A DNA stretch of 45,093 nt from an uncultured Collinsella sp. (GCA_958435545.1 CAUBGU010000003.1:1-45093), one strand, 5' to 3'. Numbered from the stretch's first letter, positions 15,874 through 24,689 are shown. Notes: generated from the letters alone by a model not told the origin. Numbers and translations are program-made.

Positions 15874-15894
15874 ATACATACTAACGGTATGTAT
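15874..15894 (+). promoter_or_regulatory. Operator 2 (TetR-type) before the MFS gene
   Basis: ATACATAC (15874-15881) and GTATGTAT (15887-15894) are perfect inverted repeats with a 5-nt spacer, ending 12 nt before the exporter ATG 15907. The size and TACATAC/GTATGTA form resemble AcrR-type operators. Confidence 0.65.
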
Positions 15895-15906
15895 AGGGGT
15901 AGGCTT

Positions 15907-17169
15907 ATGGCTGGAATGCGGAGGAGTAGCGTCTCCTTGACGCAAAAAACAGTGCGATCTATCAGGCTATTTGGCCTTCTTGTTGCACAGCTGTGTGCGT
16001 ATTCGATGCTGTCGGCACTGTGCTTTGCGTGTCCGCTTTACTTGTTCGATTGCAGCGGCTCGTCAACGTTATATGGCGCCGTCGCGGCGATAGCGTTCAT
16101 ACCGGGCGTGCTCGCGACTCCGGTTGGCGGGATTTTGGCGGATCGGGGAAGACATCGCGGGGTTCTTGTGGTACTCGGCATTGTTCTGATGGCTGCATCA
16201 CTGTTGTTTATCCCCATGAAGCGTTCGCTGCCTCTTGCCGTTGTCGTGGTAGCAATGCTTTGCGTCCAATATGGCATCCAATCGCTGCTGAAACCGATGC
16301 TTCAAATTGAGACGGTGCGCATGACGGGCCAAGAAAAGGTTGAGCGTGCCACTGCGTTGGTCTCGCAGATAATCATGATGAGCAATATCTTGGGGCCTGT
16401 AGTCGGGACGGCAGTCTATGGGTGCTTTGGTATCGATACTCTATGCGAAACCGCGGCGTTGACGTTTACGATTTCAGCCCTGCTGTTCGGGGGCGCACTC
16501 AAGCAAAATGCCTCATCTGAAACGATGGGAGACGGCGCGACTCGTACGACATGCCGAAACGATTTTCGGGAATCGATTCGGTATCTGTTGCAAAATGCAT
16601 CATTGGTTGCTGTGATTTTGCTTGCGGCAGTTTTGAACCTTGCGTTGGTTGGGCTAACGATTGGCGCTCCCGTTATTGTTGCAAAGCATCTCGGAATGCA
16701 GTCATCCTTTGTTGGGATTATTGAGGTGGCTATGGGCTTAGGTGGTCTTGTCGGCAGTGGTTTGGTCGGTATTTGGCCGCATCGTTTTTCTTTCAAGGGC
16801 ATATGTCGATATGTTGCGATGATCTGTTTTGGAGTCGTACCGATTATTGTCATGCTACTGAGCGGTCCTGATGAATTGTCGTTTGCCGCGCTTGCGGCCG
16901 GCTCGGCATGGGTCATGGCGTGGGCAAGCATTACATCGGTCGAAATCGTTTCATTTGTTCAGCGGTCAGTGCCAAAGGAATTCTGCGGAAAAGTGCTGGC
17001 ACTCGTTTATATGACGCTTTCCTGCGCAACACCTATCGGCCAATTGACGTACGGGGTTGCATATGATCGATGGACACCGGCGATTGTATTCGCAGGCATG
17101 CTGGCGGTGCTGACGTTGACGACGGCGCTGTTTTATCGGCTGAAAAATCGCTTGTGGCGATTGTCTTAA
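15907..17169 (+). CDS. MFS transporter (drug-efflux type)
   Basis: Twelve-helix major facilitator protein, 420 aa from ATG 15907 (AGGGGTAGG upstream); an earlier ATG at 15889 lies inside operator 2 and is less likely. The loop between helices 2 and 3 carries the MFS motif as GGILADRGRHRGVLV. Its layout (SGSSTLYGAVAAIAFIPGVL, then a long middle loop with TTCRNDFRESIRYLL) resembles macrolide-efflux type MFS_3 proteins. It is placed under the upstream TetR-type operators, so it is probably an inducible exporter. The substrate is unknown. Confidence 0.85.
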   Translation: MAGMRRSSVSLTQKTVRSIRLFGLLVAQLCAYSMLSALCFACPLYLFDCSGSSTLYGAVAAIAFIPGVLATPVGGILADRGRHRGVLVVLGIVLMAASLLFIPMKRSLPLAVVVVAMLCVQYGIQSLLKPMLQIETVRMTGQEKVERATALVSQIIMMSNILGPVVGTAVYGCFGIDTLCETAALTFTISALLFGGALKQNASSETMGDGATRTTCRNDFRESIRYLLQNASLVAVILLAAVLNLALVGLTIGAPVIVAKHLGMQSSFVGIIEVAMGLGGLVGSGLVGIWPHRFSFKGICRYVAMICFGVVPIIVMLLSGPDELSFAALAAGSAWVMAWASITSVEIVSFVQRSVPKEFCGKVLALVYMTLSCATPIGQLTYGVAYDRWTPAIVFAGMLAVLTLTTALFYRLKNRLWRLS

Positions 17170-17224
17170 CGCGCTGGGGCACCGTGAATTTGTGGAGGCG
17201 GTGGTACGCCGCGCCGGGACGGCA

Positions 17225-17281
17225 TTGTTTGGGCATTCCTCTCCTTCGTCTACAATAACGTGCAGACGAAGGAGAGGCATG
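17225..17281 (+). promoter_or_regulatory. Long inverted repeat enclosing -10 box, ribosome site and start codon
   Basis: CCTCTCCTTCGTCT (17238-17251) and AGACGAAGGAGAGG (17264-17277) are perfect 14-bp inverted repeats; after one mismatch GCAT (17233-17236) also pairs with ATGC (17279-17282). The loop (17252-17263) together with the last arm base contains TACAAT (17251-17256), a good -10 box; TTGGGC (17229-17234) is a weak -35 at 16 nt. The right arm contains the ribosome site AAGGAG and the ATG of the HAD gene. Confidence 0.6.
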
Positions 17282-18142
17282 CCCATGATCAAGATGTTTG
17301 CGAGTGACTTAGACGGAACGCTGCTGAACGCCCTGCACGAGGCAGACGGGACCATCCGCCGTGCCATTCGTGAGCTGACCGAGGCTGGTCTGCATGTGGT
17401 TCCCGCGACCGGACGCTCGACGTTACCAATCGGCGAGCATGGTTTTACGGGGCTGGCGCTCGATGCCTGCTGCTCTAACGGCTCCATCGTGCGCGACAGC
17501 CATGGCGAGGTACTCAAAACCTGGACCATCGACCCGCAGATTACCGAGGAGCTGCTCAAGGAGTTTCCGGATATCTGTTTTGACTGCTCCACGCCCGATG
17601 GCATGTTTTCGAGCGGTTCGTTCGAGATGCATCAGGCGGGCTTTAAAAAGGACAGCCCCATCAAGCGCATCGTGATGCGCGGCATGCGTGCGCGTGGCGG
17701 GTACCACGAGGAACAATACTTCGACCAGTCGATCGGTGACATTCTGCGCCACGATGTGTGCAAGATCAACTGCCGCGTGACCTCGCCCGAGCTGGAGCGC
17801 GACCTTAAGGCATATTTGGCCGAGCGATCGGACCGCGTGGTCAACGCGCCGTTCGATCCAGTGATGTTCGAGATCACGGACGTGGCGTGCAACAAGGGCG
17901 AGAGCGTGGCGTGGCTGGCGGGCTATTACGGTATTGCCGAGGACGAGGTCGCGGTCTACGGCGACGGCGGCAACGACATTGCCATGCTCAAGCGTTTCCG
18001 CCACAGCTACGTGACCAAAAACGCAAGCGATGCCGCCAAGGCCGCCGCGAGCGCGACCATCGGCAGCTGCATGGTCCACGCCGTCCCCAAACACATGCTC
18101 GCCACCATGCTCAAGCAAAACTCTCGCACCGTCATCGAATAA
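17279..18142 (+). CDS. Cof-type HAD-superfamily (IIB) phosphatase
   Basis: 287-aa cytoplasmic phosphatase with Mg-dependent Asp nucleophile. Motif I FASDLDGTLL near the N-terminus, motif II VPATGR, and the C-terminal motifs with NKGESVAWLAGYYGI (Lys) and VAVYGDGGNDIAML (GDGxND). The IIB cap lies between them. Such enzymes remove phosphate from sugar phosphates, flavin or cofactor intermediates; the substrate is not evident. ATG 17279 follows AAGGAG closely; ATG 17285 is an alternative. The start lies within an unusual inverted repeat. The gene ends at a hairpin shared with the convergent helicase gene. Confidence 0.9.
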   Translation: MPMIKMFASDLDGTLLNALHEADGTIRRAIRELTEAGLHVVPATGRSTLPIGEHGFTGLALDACCSNGSIVRDSHGEVLKTWTIDPQITEELLKEFPDICFDCSTPDGMFSSGSFEMHQAGFKKDSPIKRIVMRGMRARGGYHEEQYFDQSIGDILRHDVCKINCRVTSPELERDLKAYLAERSDRVVNAPFDPVMFEITDVACNKGESVAWLAGYYGIAEDEVAVYGDGGNDIAMLKRFRHSYVTKNASDAAKAAASATIGSCMVHAVPKHMLATMLKQNSRTVIE

Positions 18143-18173
18143 TGTGACAAAGGGACAGCCCCTTTGTCACATT
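18141..18173. terminator. Bidirectional hairpin with GGGACAG core
   Basis: AATGTGACAAAGGG (18141-18154) pairs perfectly with CCCTTTGTCACATT (18160-18173); the loop completes GGGACAG. It lies between the convergent HAD and helicase genes. It is nearly identical to the hairpin at 32531-32562, so it belongs to a dispersed family and may only secondarily end transcription. Confidence 0.65.
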
Positions 18174-21100
18174 CTAGAGTTCTCAATTAGCCAGTGCTCG
18201 TAGGCGCGCTGCATGACCTCGGTCTTATCGGCTTTTTTGCGGCAGCCCTTCTGCTCCTCGATGGCAAGCTCATAGGCATCGCTCTGCTCAAAAGCGCTGG
18301 TATCCCAAGCACCGTGTTCAATGCGAGCCCATGTGGCATCGATGAGCTGCTCGAGTTCGGCAATGTCAACGGCGTTGGCGGTTGTCGCGAACGGCGGACG
18401 GAGCTCGCCCGTCGTCTTGTCAGGTTCTACATAGTAGTCGCCCATGGAGGTGACGGTGTAGCCATAAAACTCGGGTGACGCTTCGACCAGCAGTTTGTAA
18501 AACTTGAGCTGACGATGGTAGCCTGCAGGGATTTCTTTGCCAAAGCCAGTCTTGTAGTCGACGATCTGCACCGTCTTAGCTGCATCGTCAACGAGGAGCA
18601 GGTCAAGAAAACCAAAGAGTGGAGTTCCACCGGCAGTTAGACACTGCATGTTCGCTTCCGTGATGCAACGGTAGTCGCGTACATGCTCAACAAGCCAAGG
18701 GACGAATGCACGACAAATGCGTTCAAAACGCTCCGAATAACGGCGGACGTCCTCGGGGGCAAAATCGAGCCACGAAATCTGCTGGTGATACTCGGCCTCA
18801 ATTGTCTCAATTGCCGCCGCGCCATCGGTTGTCATTCGATTAACGATTTCTTCGAACATCGCGTGAACGATAGTGCCGAATTCGGTTTGAATCGTGGGCG
18901 CCGTGGGCAGGCGCACAATCTGCTTCTCGGGGAAGTGCTGGCTATTTGCGCATCCAGGCTCGTACGTCACAAAGTTGTTGAGTGCCGTGGCAGAGAGGTG
19001 TTTTACGTCGGTGTGAGGATCCAAAAGCGCACGGAGCTCGGGCGTATCAAACACGTAGTTGTCGCGCCATTCGGTTTCGATGGCGGCACTGAGCTGGTCC
19101 GCTTCAGCAGAAACCTCGCAAGAGTCGATAAGCCCCGTGAGCTCCTGCAGCGCCGATCCGCCGGCGCGGTACAGCTCGAGGTGTCGCTTAGCGCGTGTGA
19201 TGGCTACAAACAGCAGACGGCGCGCATCGTCGTCATCCTTTTCGTCGCGAATAAGCAGGTTGGACGGGTACAAGCTCATGCCGCCAGCACCTTTGTGCCA
19301 GGTGGAGTCGTCGGCGTCGAGCAGGTAGACGCAATCGAACTGCAGACCTTTCGAACTGTGAGCGCTAGTAAGGCGAACGGCTCCCGGTGTGCCAAGATCG
19401 ATCGATGCGTCGATGCTCACGCCAAACTTTTGCGCGGCGTCGAGTTTGTCGACAATATCGGGCAGGCGAAGCGTGCGTCCCATGCGGCGCGCGTCGCCCA
19501 TTTCACCCTCGGCAAAGGCGAGTAGGGCGCGGATGCCGGCATTGAATTCGGCGGCGCCCAGCGGATCCTGTTTTTTATGATCCTGATAATAGTCAAGGCT
19601 GCGTTTGGCAATCTTAAAGAGCAACGCTCTGACCGGGGAGGCGCCGGCCTCGGCCGCCCACTGCATAAGGTCGTCGTACAGCTCTTTGACGCGGGCGCTA
19701 TTACTCTCGCACATGGCGGCCATCCAGTCGCCGCGATGTTCGCGCTTGGCGCTGAGCGCAAACGTCACGGACGATGGATGGTCGCCGCCCAGCTCGGCGG
19801 CACAGACAATCTGCGGAAGATAGCTGCTGGCGAGCTCCTTCTGCCCGCGAGCAAGCGCGGTAACGCAGCGCAACAGTGCCAGCATCGTCTGCATACGCTC
19901 GGAAGCAAAGAGATTCTGCCGCTCGCGATACGAAAAAGGTACCTTCTCCTTAACGAGGAAGGGAATCAGCGAGCGCAAGGCGGCGTGTTTGGCAGAGATG
20001 ACTGCAATTCCTTCATTGGGATCTTCGCATTCATCGAGATAGTGATCATCAAGCCGCTGCCTAATACTCGCAGCGACAGCGGCGTATTCTTCAGCTTTGC
20101 CGGCGTAGACGTTCTCGCTAAAGCCGACCTGATCACCCTGAGGCTTGGAGGCTTCGATTGACTTATTCGAGCTGGCGTCGAGGCGATATTCAATTTGGCG
20201 TGCGATAGCTTGACCAAGCTCAACGATGGCGGGCGTGGAGCGATAGTTGGTCTTGAGCACGATGCTCCGGGGCGAAAACTCGGCCGCAAACTGGTTGGCA
20301 CATTCGATCGTGGCGCCCTGAAAGCGCATGATGGCCTGATCGTCATCGCCAACGGCCATGATATTGGGCACATCAACGCCGTCGCAGAGCAGCTCGATGA
20401 TGCGCATCTGGGCACCATTGGTGTCCTGGAACTCGTCAACTTGGATATAGGTATAGGTGTCCTGGAGCACTTGGCGCAACGCGTCATTGTGTTCGACGGC
20501 GTCGACAAAATCGCCGATCATATCGTCGTAATCGTAGAGATGGTGCTGGTCGAGCTCGCTCTGGTAGCGACGCGCGACGTTGCAAGCGGTCTTAAGTCGC
20601 TCGCTCTGCTCGGCAATCTTAAACGTGCGCCCCTGAGAGTTGCTGCCTCCAAAGAAGGCATCGCGCACCTTGGTGTATCCCGACGACTTTCCCTTCTCGT
20701 CAATAAGTTCGGTGCGGCGAACGGCGTCGCGCAACTCAAGAATGTACGGCACGTACGTACCGGCGGGACAGTCGATCGGGCGGGTGAGCGATGTGGGCGC
20801 CATGCCGCAGGCACGCTCGACCTCTTCCTCAAAGCGTTCGGCCAACGCGGCGCTTGCCCTTTCGCAGGCGAGCGTAAGCAGCTCGGAATGCTCGGTAAGC
20901 CAGGCGGCGGCGTCGATATTCTGCTGCGCGATGGCGCCCAGCGTGTCGTAGTCCAGGCCACTGCGTTTGATCTTGGAGACAAAGCCAATCATCTTGCCGA
21001 TGTTTTGCGCGGGCATATCGGGCGACCCTCCGCCCAGTGACGACCCAAAGGGAAGCGATTTGAGCAGGCGGTCAAAAATCTCCTGCTGGTGCAGGCTGGT

Positions 21101-21454
21101 AACAAGCGTGTCGGTCGAAGGGCGCGTGAAGTACTCGGGATAGCGCGACCTGATGCTGCTTGCAAATCCGTGAAACGTGCTGACTTCGATGCCGTAGGCG
21201 TCGCGCCCAATGAGCTCAATCAGGCGTTTGCGCATGGCTTCCGCGCCCGCCTCGGTATAGGTAAGGCAGAGGATGTTGCGCGGGGCGACATCGCACTTGG
21301 CCAGGATGTTCGCCGCGCGCAGGCTCAGTAGCTGCGTCTTGCCGGTGCCGGGACCGGCAATGACGAGCAGCGGGCCATCTAGGCATTCGACGGCCTCGCG
21401 CTGTTCGGGGTTCAGGTTCTTAAACGATTCATCGAATTTAGGGGTTGTAGCCAT
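18167..21454 (-). CDS. UvrD/RecB-like SF1 helicase with C-terminal PD-(D/E)XK nuclease
   Basis: 1095-aa DNA repair protein combining a superfamily-1A helicase with a RecB-type nuclease, similar in layout to AddA. Helicase motifs: Walker A VIAGPGTGKTQLL (34-40), Ia LCLTYTEAGAEAMRKRL, II VDEFQDTN (near 340), III AVGDDDQAI, V LTSAHSSKGLQFDCVYL (near 700), VI LLFVAITRAKRHLELY. The nuclease block near residue 960 shows FGFLDLLLVDD, then VQIVDYKTGFGKE and YHRQLKFYKLL, the D...D-x-K and Q-x-x-x-Y motif of RecB nucleases. No AddB partner is beside it. It starts 6 nt after the stop of a WYL regulator, so both form an operon. It most likely processes DNA ends or damaged DNA. Confidence 0.9.
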   Translation of the reverse strand: MATTPKFDESFKNLNPEQREAVECLDGPLLVIAGPGTGKTQLLSLRAANILAKCDVAPRNILCLTYTEAGAEAMRKRLIELIGRDAYGIEVSTFHGFASSIRSRYPEYFTRPSTDTLVTSLHQQEIFDRLLKSLPFGSSLGGGSPDMPAQNIGKMIGFVSKIKRSGLDYDTLGAIAQQNIDAAAWLTEHSELLTLACERASAALAERFEEEVERACGMAPTSLTRPIDCPAGTYVPYILELRDAVRRTELIDEKGKSSGYTKVRDAFFGGSNSQGRTFKIAEQSERLKTACNVARRYQSELDQHHLYDYDDMIGDFVDAVEHNDALRQVLQDTYTYIQVDEFQDTNGAQMRIIELLCDGVDVPNIMAVGDDDQAIMRFQGATIECANQFAAEFSPRSIVLKTNYRSTPAIVELGQAIARQIEYRLDASSNKSIEASKPQGDQVGFSENVYAGKAEEYAAVAASIRQRLDDHYLDECEDPNEGIAVISAKHAALRSLIPFLVKEKVPFSYRERQNLFASERMQTMLALLRCVTALARGQKELASSYLPQIVCAAELGGDHPSSVTFALSAKREHRGDWMAAMCESNSARVKELYDDLMQWAAEAGASPVRALLFKIAKRSLDYYQDHKKQDPLGAAEFNAGIRALLAFAEGEMGDARRMGRTLRLPDIVDKLDAAQKFGVSIDASIDLGTPGAVRLTSAHSSKGLQFDCVYLLDADDSTWHKGAGGMSLYPSNLLIRDEKDDDDARRLLFVAITRAKRHLELYRAGGSALQELTGLIDSCEVSAEADQLSAAIETEWRDNYVFDTPELRALLDPHTDVKHLSATALNNFVTYEPGCANSQHFPEKQIVRLPTAPTIQTEFGTIVHAMFEEIVNRMTTDGAAAIETIEAEYHQQISWLDFAPEDVRRYSERFERICRAFVPWLVEHVRDYRCITEANMQCLTAGGTPLFGFLDLLLVDDAAKTVQIVDYKTGFGKEIPAGYHRQLKFYKLLVEASPEFYGYTVTSMGDYYVEPDKTTGELRPPFATTANAVDIAELEQLIDATWARIEHGAWDTSAFEQSDAYELAIEEQKGCRKKADKTEVMQRAYEHWLIENSRM

Positions 21455-21460
21455 GAAATA

Positions 21461-22471
21461 TTACCTGTCTTCCTGGTAAAGTGCCCGAGTGTCGTCGAGA
21501 TATTTGAGATACGTATCGATGGCGCTTTGGGGCTGAACGATCTTAATGAACGTGCTGAGTTGCAGCAGCCAGCCAAAGAACTGCGGTGACAGCGGAGCTT
21601 TGACGGTTGCCAGCAGACGCCCGTCTTGGTTCTCAAACACAACGGCGTCCAGTCCGAACTTGTCGATGAGCGGATTCATCGCACGGTCATCGAGTTCCAG
21701 CACCACGGTGGTCTTATTGGCTGCAAATACGCCGAATGATGGAGAGACGTGATCTTCGAGCACATAGCCGGCAATGCGCGGATCTTTGGTCGCGGACTCT
21801 TCGGACACCGCAACGTCGAGCATACGATCGACGCGATAAGGCGTGAACGGCTGATGGCCCGAGCCGGCGTTGGCCCATTTATCTCTAAACCCAATCATGT
21901 AATAGAGTTCGTCGGAGTAGATAAGGCGCACGGGTGTGAGCTCGTAGGTCTTTCCGCCATGGTTGAAGGCCTTTTGCTTGGCGGCGTTGTAGTGGAAGTA
22001 GCGGAAGCGGATCATGCGCTTTTCGCGCATAGCCTGCTGAATCAAGTCGATGTTGAGCAGGGCATCGGAGTTTTGCATCTTCACGCGCGAAGGCACGTCG
22101 ACGCGCTTGTGCATCAGCTCGCGTTCGTCCAGGCTGGCGAGGCTCTGTAGTTTGCCGATGAGGTGGTCGGTCAGCTCATCGGTCAAAAACGGCGAACTCT
22201 GCACGGCGTCAACAAGCATGATGAGTTCTTGCAGGTCGAGCGGGCGTGAGACCAACGCCCATTCCTTGCCACCGCGCTGGTCGATGTCGAGCCCGAAGTC
22301 GCGAAGCGTTTGCAGGTCGCGATAGATGGCCTTTCGTTCGGCCTCGAGATCGTGATAGGCAAGCTCCTCGATGATCTGCTGCGTCGTGAGCCCGTGCGTG
22401 CTGTCGGTCTTTTCCATCAAGGTTTTAAGCAGGAACAGAAGCCTGAGCTTTTGATTTGGTCTGTTCGCCAC
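21461..22471 (-). CDS. WYL-domain transcriptional regulator
   Basis: 336-aa regulator. GTG 22471 with AAGGAG upstream is chosen over an open frame reaching 22639. The N-terminal winged helix (LRLLFLLKTLMEKTDS, then LTTQQIIEEL and ERKAIYRDLQTLRDFGLDI) precedes a WYL domain: MIRFRYFHYN, ELTPVRLIYSDELYYMIGFRD, PYRVDRMLDV. The core Trp-Tyr-Leu is changed to L-Y-Y-M. A WCX-type C-terminal domain follows (TTVVLELDDRAMNPLIDKFG). WYL proteins bind nucleic acid ligands and often control DNA-damage and anti-phage genes (established). It is co-transcribed with the helicase-nuclease gene and divergent from rtcB, so it may control both sides (inference). Confidence 0.88.
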   Translation of the reverse strand: MANRPNQKLRLLFLLKTLMEKTDSTHGLTTQQIIEELAYHDLEAERKAIYRDLQTLRDFGLDIDQRGGKEWALVSRPLDLQELIMLVDAVQSSPFLTDELTDHLIGKLQSLASLDERELMHKRVDVPSRVKMQNSDALLNIDLIQQAMREKRMIRFRYFHYNAAKQKAFNHGGKTYELTPVRLIYSDELYYMIGFRDKWANAGSGHQPFTPYRVDRMLDVAVSEESATKDPRIAGYVLEDHVSPSFGVFAANKTTVVLELDDRAMNPLIDKFGLDAVVFENQDGRLLATVKAPLSPQFFGWLLQLSTFIKIVQPQSAIDTYLKYLDDTRALYQEDR

Positions 22472-22693
22472 GTTGTCTCCTTTCGCCGGCAGGGTAACAA
22501 CCGGAGATGCAAAACAAGACCCGTTATTGGGACTCATTGTAGCCCGTCTGCCCGTAGTATTCGCAGCAATAAGGGTCCGAATAGGGCGAAAGGTGGTTAA
22601 ACGGAAATCGGCGGTTTGGCTGGCTGGTGTGACATGCACTCTATTGGTTTGGGGCCGGTTCCGGTTTACAAGGATCAGAACAGGAGAAATGCG

Positions 22694-23791
22694 ATGGCAG
22701 ACATCAAAGTCTTTGCCGAGAATCTTGAGGATTCAACCAAAGAGCAGATCGAGGAGATTTCCAGCTGCCCGGCGTTTGAAGGCGCCAAGATCCGCATCAT
22801 GCCCGATGCCCATAAGGGCAAGGGCTGCGTGATTGGCTTTACGGCAAACTTGGGCGACAAGGTGATTCCTAATTTGGTGGGCGTCGACATCGGATGCGGT
22901 ATGTACTGCGTACCGCTTGCAGAGACTATTGCGCGCGATGACCTCATTCAGTTCAATCGCGATGTGAAGCGCGCGGTGCCCACGGGCTTTAGCCTTCATC
23001 GCGATCCTGCCTGCGTACTTGCGGCTTTTGACATGGAGTCGCGTGATTGGCTTCAGGACAAGCGCAAGGTTGAGCGCTCCATGGGCACGCTGGGCGGCGG
23101 TAACCACTTCATTGAACTCGACGAGGACGAGAATGGGTGCCAATATCTGGTCGTGCATACCGGCTCGCGTAACATGGGCAAGCAGACGGCGGAGCACCAT
23201 CAGGCGCTGGCGCAGAAGACGTGCACGGCAGATATCCCCGACGAGCTTAAGTATCTCGTGGGAGATCTTTCTGCCGAGTATCTCGTCGATATGCATAACT
23301 GCCAACGCTTCTCGAATCAGAACCGCAAGGCGATTGTCGCACAGATTGTTGAGCGTACGGGAATTCGACTCGACGGAGACGGCTTTACCACCATGCACAA
23401 CTACATCTCGGAAGGCGGCATGATTCGCAAGGGCGCCATTAGCGCTCATGCAGGCGAGATGGTGCTGATTCCGTTCAACATGCGCGACGGTGCCGTTATT
23501 GCGCGCGGCAAGGGAAACGAGGACTGGAACTGCTCGGCGCCGCATGGGACGGGTCGTACGATGAGCCGCACAAAAGCGTTCCAAACGCTCGATACCAGGT
23601 CGTTCGTTAACGAGATGTGCGATGCCGGCATCTACTGTCCGAGCGCATGCGAGACGACGCTCGATGAGTCGCCCGAAGCGTATAAGCCTGCGGATGATGT
23701 ACTGAGGCTCATGGACCCGACGGTTGATGTCATTCACCGACTCAAGCCGATTTGGAATTTTAAGGCTACTGGTAAGCGCGGTAGGCGTTAG
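22694..23791 (+). CDS. rtcB: RtcB-family RNA ligase
   Basis: GTP- and Mn-dependent ligase that joins RNA 2',3'-cyclic phosphate (or 3'-phosphate) and 5'-OH ends; 365 aa, near the short bacterial form. The metal and guanylate sites are visible: VGVDIGCGMYCV (Cys68), GTLGGGNHFIELDED, VVHTGSRNMGKQ, SAHAGEMVLIPFNM, and APHGTGRTMSR, whose His would carry GMP. ATG 22694 has AGGAG upstream; earlier in-frame codons are spacer. The stop overlaps the ribosome site of the next gene, so the two are co-translated. No rtcA, archease or RtcR-like regulator is adjacent; the divergent WYL regulator could take that role (inference). Confidence 0.93.
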   Translation: MADIKVFAENLEDSTKEQIEEISSCPAFEGAKIRIMPDAHKGKGCVIGFTANLGDKVIPNLVGVDIGCGMYCVPLAETIARDDLIQFNRDVKRAVPTGFSLHRDPACVLAAFDMESRDWLQDKRKVERSMGTLGGGNHFIELDEDENGCQYLVVHTGSRNMGKQTAEHHQALAQKTCTADIPDELKYLVGDLSAEYLVDMHNCQRFSNQNRKAIVAQIVERTGIRLDGDGFTTMHNYISEGGMIRKGAISAHAGEMVLIPFNMRDGAVIARGKGNEDWNCSAPHGTGRTMSRTKAFQTLDTRSFVNEMCDAGIYCPSACETTLDESPEAYKPADDVLRLMDPTVDVIHRLKPIWNFKATGKRGRR

Positions 23792-23801
23792 GAGGGTTGC
23801 G

Positions 23802-24620
23802 ATGAGGCGAAAGATGGACTCCAGGGACGACCGAATTGGACGCACTGTGAGCATGGGCGAGATGGTGAGCTTCCCGGGCGTGATGCCGCCGTCCGCGAAT
23901 CGGTGTGGCGGGAATCGTGGAGAGCGTGATGACGAGGGCTTTGACCTCAGCGGGTTTCGCAATCGACTGGCTTCTGGACTCGACCGTGGTATGGAGACGT
24001 CGCTTTTCGAAACTCCTTGTGTGTTGAAGACCGGTATGCCGGTCGATGATGCCCTAGGTGGCGGCATTGGGTTGGGCAAGCTCAGCGTGATTGGCGGCGC
24101 GCATGAAGAAGTTTCGAACGTGCTGGCACACGCGGTGCTGCGCCTGAGTGAGCAGTGCGCCGTGCTTTACGTGCCGATTCGGGAGCGTGAAGAGGATGCG
24201 ATTGCCCGGCTTATTCGTGCCGAGATGGGCGTCAAGCTGCCGGCGGATCTTAAGGAGCAACAGGTTGAGGCAATCCGCGCAACGATGCGCCTCAAGCAGC
24301 GCAACTTGGGCATCTTTGTCGAAGACAACATGACCATGGACCTTTTAACGAGCTGGTTGCTCGGCGACCAAATGTGGAACAGGGCAGTGCTAAAGGACGT
24401 CGTAGTCGTAATCGACGGACTCGAAATGCTCGACGACAACCGTCCGGTAAATGCAATCCTGCGCGACCTGCGAAACATGCTCAGCCCGACGGCGGCGATC
24501 TTAGCAGGTTGCTTTGCAGCAGAGGGCTGGGAGGACGAAGCAGCATTCGCCGAGACCCACTGCAATGCAGATGCCCTGGGCCGCATGAGTTCCGATGGTG
24601 AAAATCCCATCTACATGTGA
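23802..24620 (+). CDS. DnaB-like RecA-fold protein lacking a P-loop
   Basis: 272-aa protein coupled to rtcB: its ribosome site TTAGGAGGG overlaps the rtcB stop. Residues 1-70 are charged and probably disordered. Residues 75-230 follow the helicase core of DnaB: LKTGMPVDDALGGGIGLGKL matches the start of the DnaB RecA fold; the P-loop position reads VIGGAHEEVSN (residues 97-106), without the GKT residues; then VLYVPIREREEDAIARLIRA takes the place of the DnaB FFSLEMS segment, and DVVVVIDGLEMLDD is a Walker-B-like strand. So the fold seems kept but ATP binding is probably lost. Function is unknown; a structural or RNA-end-binding partner of RtcB is one idea. It ends at a clear terminator. Confidence 0.6.
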   Translation: MRRKMDSRDDRIGRTVSMGEMVSFPGVMPPSANRCGGNRGERDDEGFDLSGFRNRLASGLDRGMETSLFETPCVLKTGMPVDDALGGGIGLGKLSVIGGAHEEVSNVLAHAVLRLSEQCAVLYVPIREREEDAIARLIRAEMGVKLPADLKEQQVEAIRATMRLKQRNLGIFVEDNMTMDLLTSWLLGDQMWNRAVLKDVVVVIDGLEMLDDNRPVNAILRDLRNMLSPTAAILAGCFAAEGWEDEAAFAETHCNADALGRMSSDGENPIYM

Positions 24621-24621
24621 G

Positions 24622-24647
24622 TTTTCGGCTAGGTCCATAGCCGAAAA
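24622..24647. terminator. Terminator after the rtcB operon
   Basis: TTTTCGGCTA (24622-24631) and TAGCCGAAAA (24638-24647) form a perfect 10-bp stem with a 6-nt loop, 2 nt after the stop codon; A/T-rich ends allow action in both directions. Confidence 0.8.
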
Positions 24648-24655
24648 CAATAGTC

Positions 24656-24689
24656 CGGCCCGTGACGCATCTGCACCACGGGCCGTTTT
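24656..24689 (+). terminator. Second terminator before the convergent mcrC gene
   Basis: CGGCCCGTG pairs with CACGGGCCG (9 bp) and is followed by TTTTC. It backs up the preceding hairpin and shields the convergent mcrBC operon. Confidence 0.75.
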
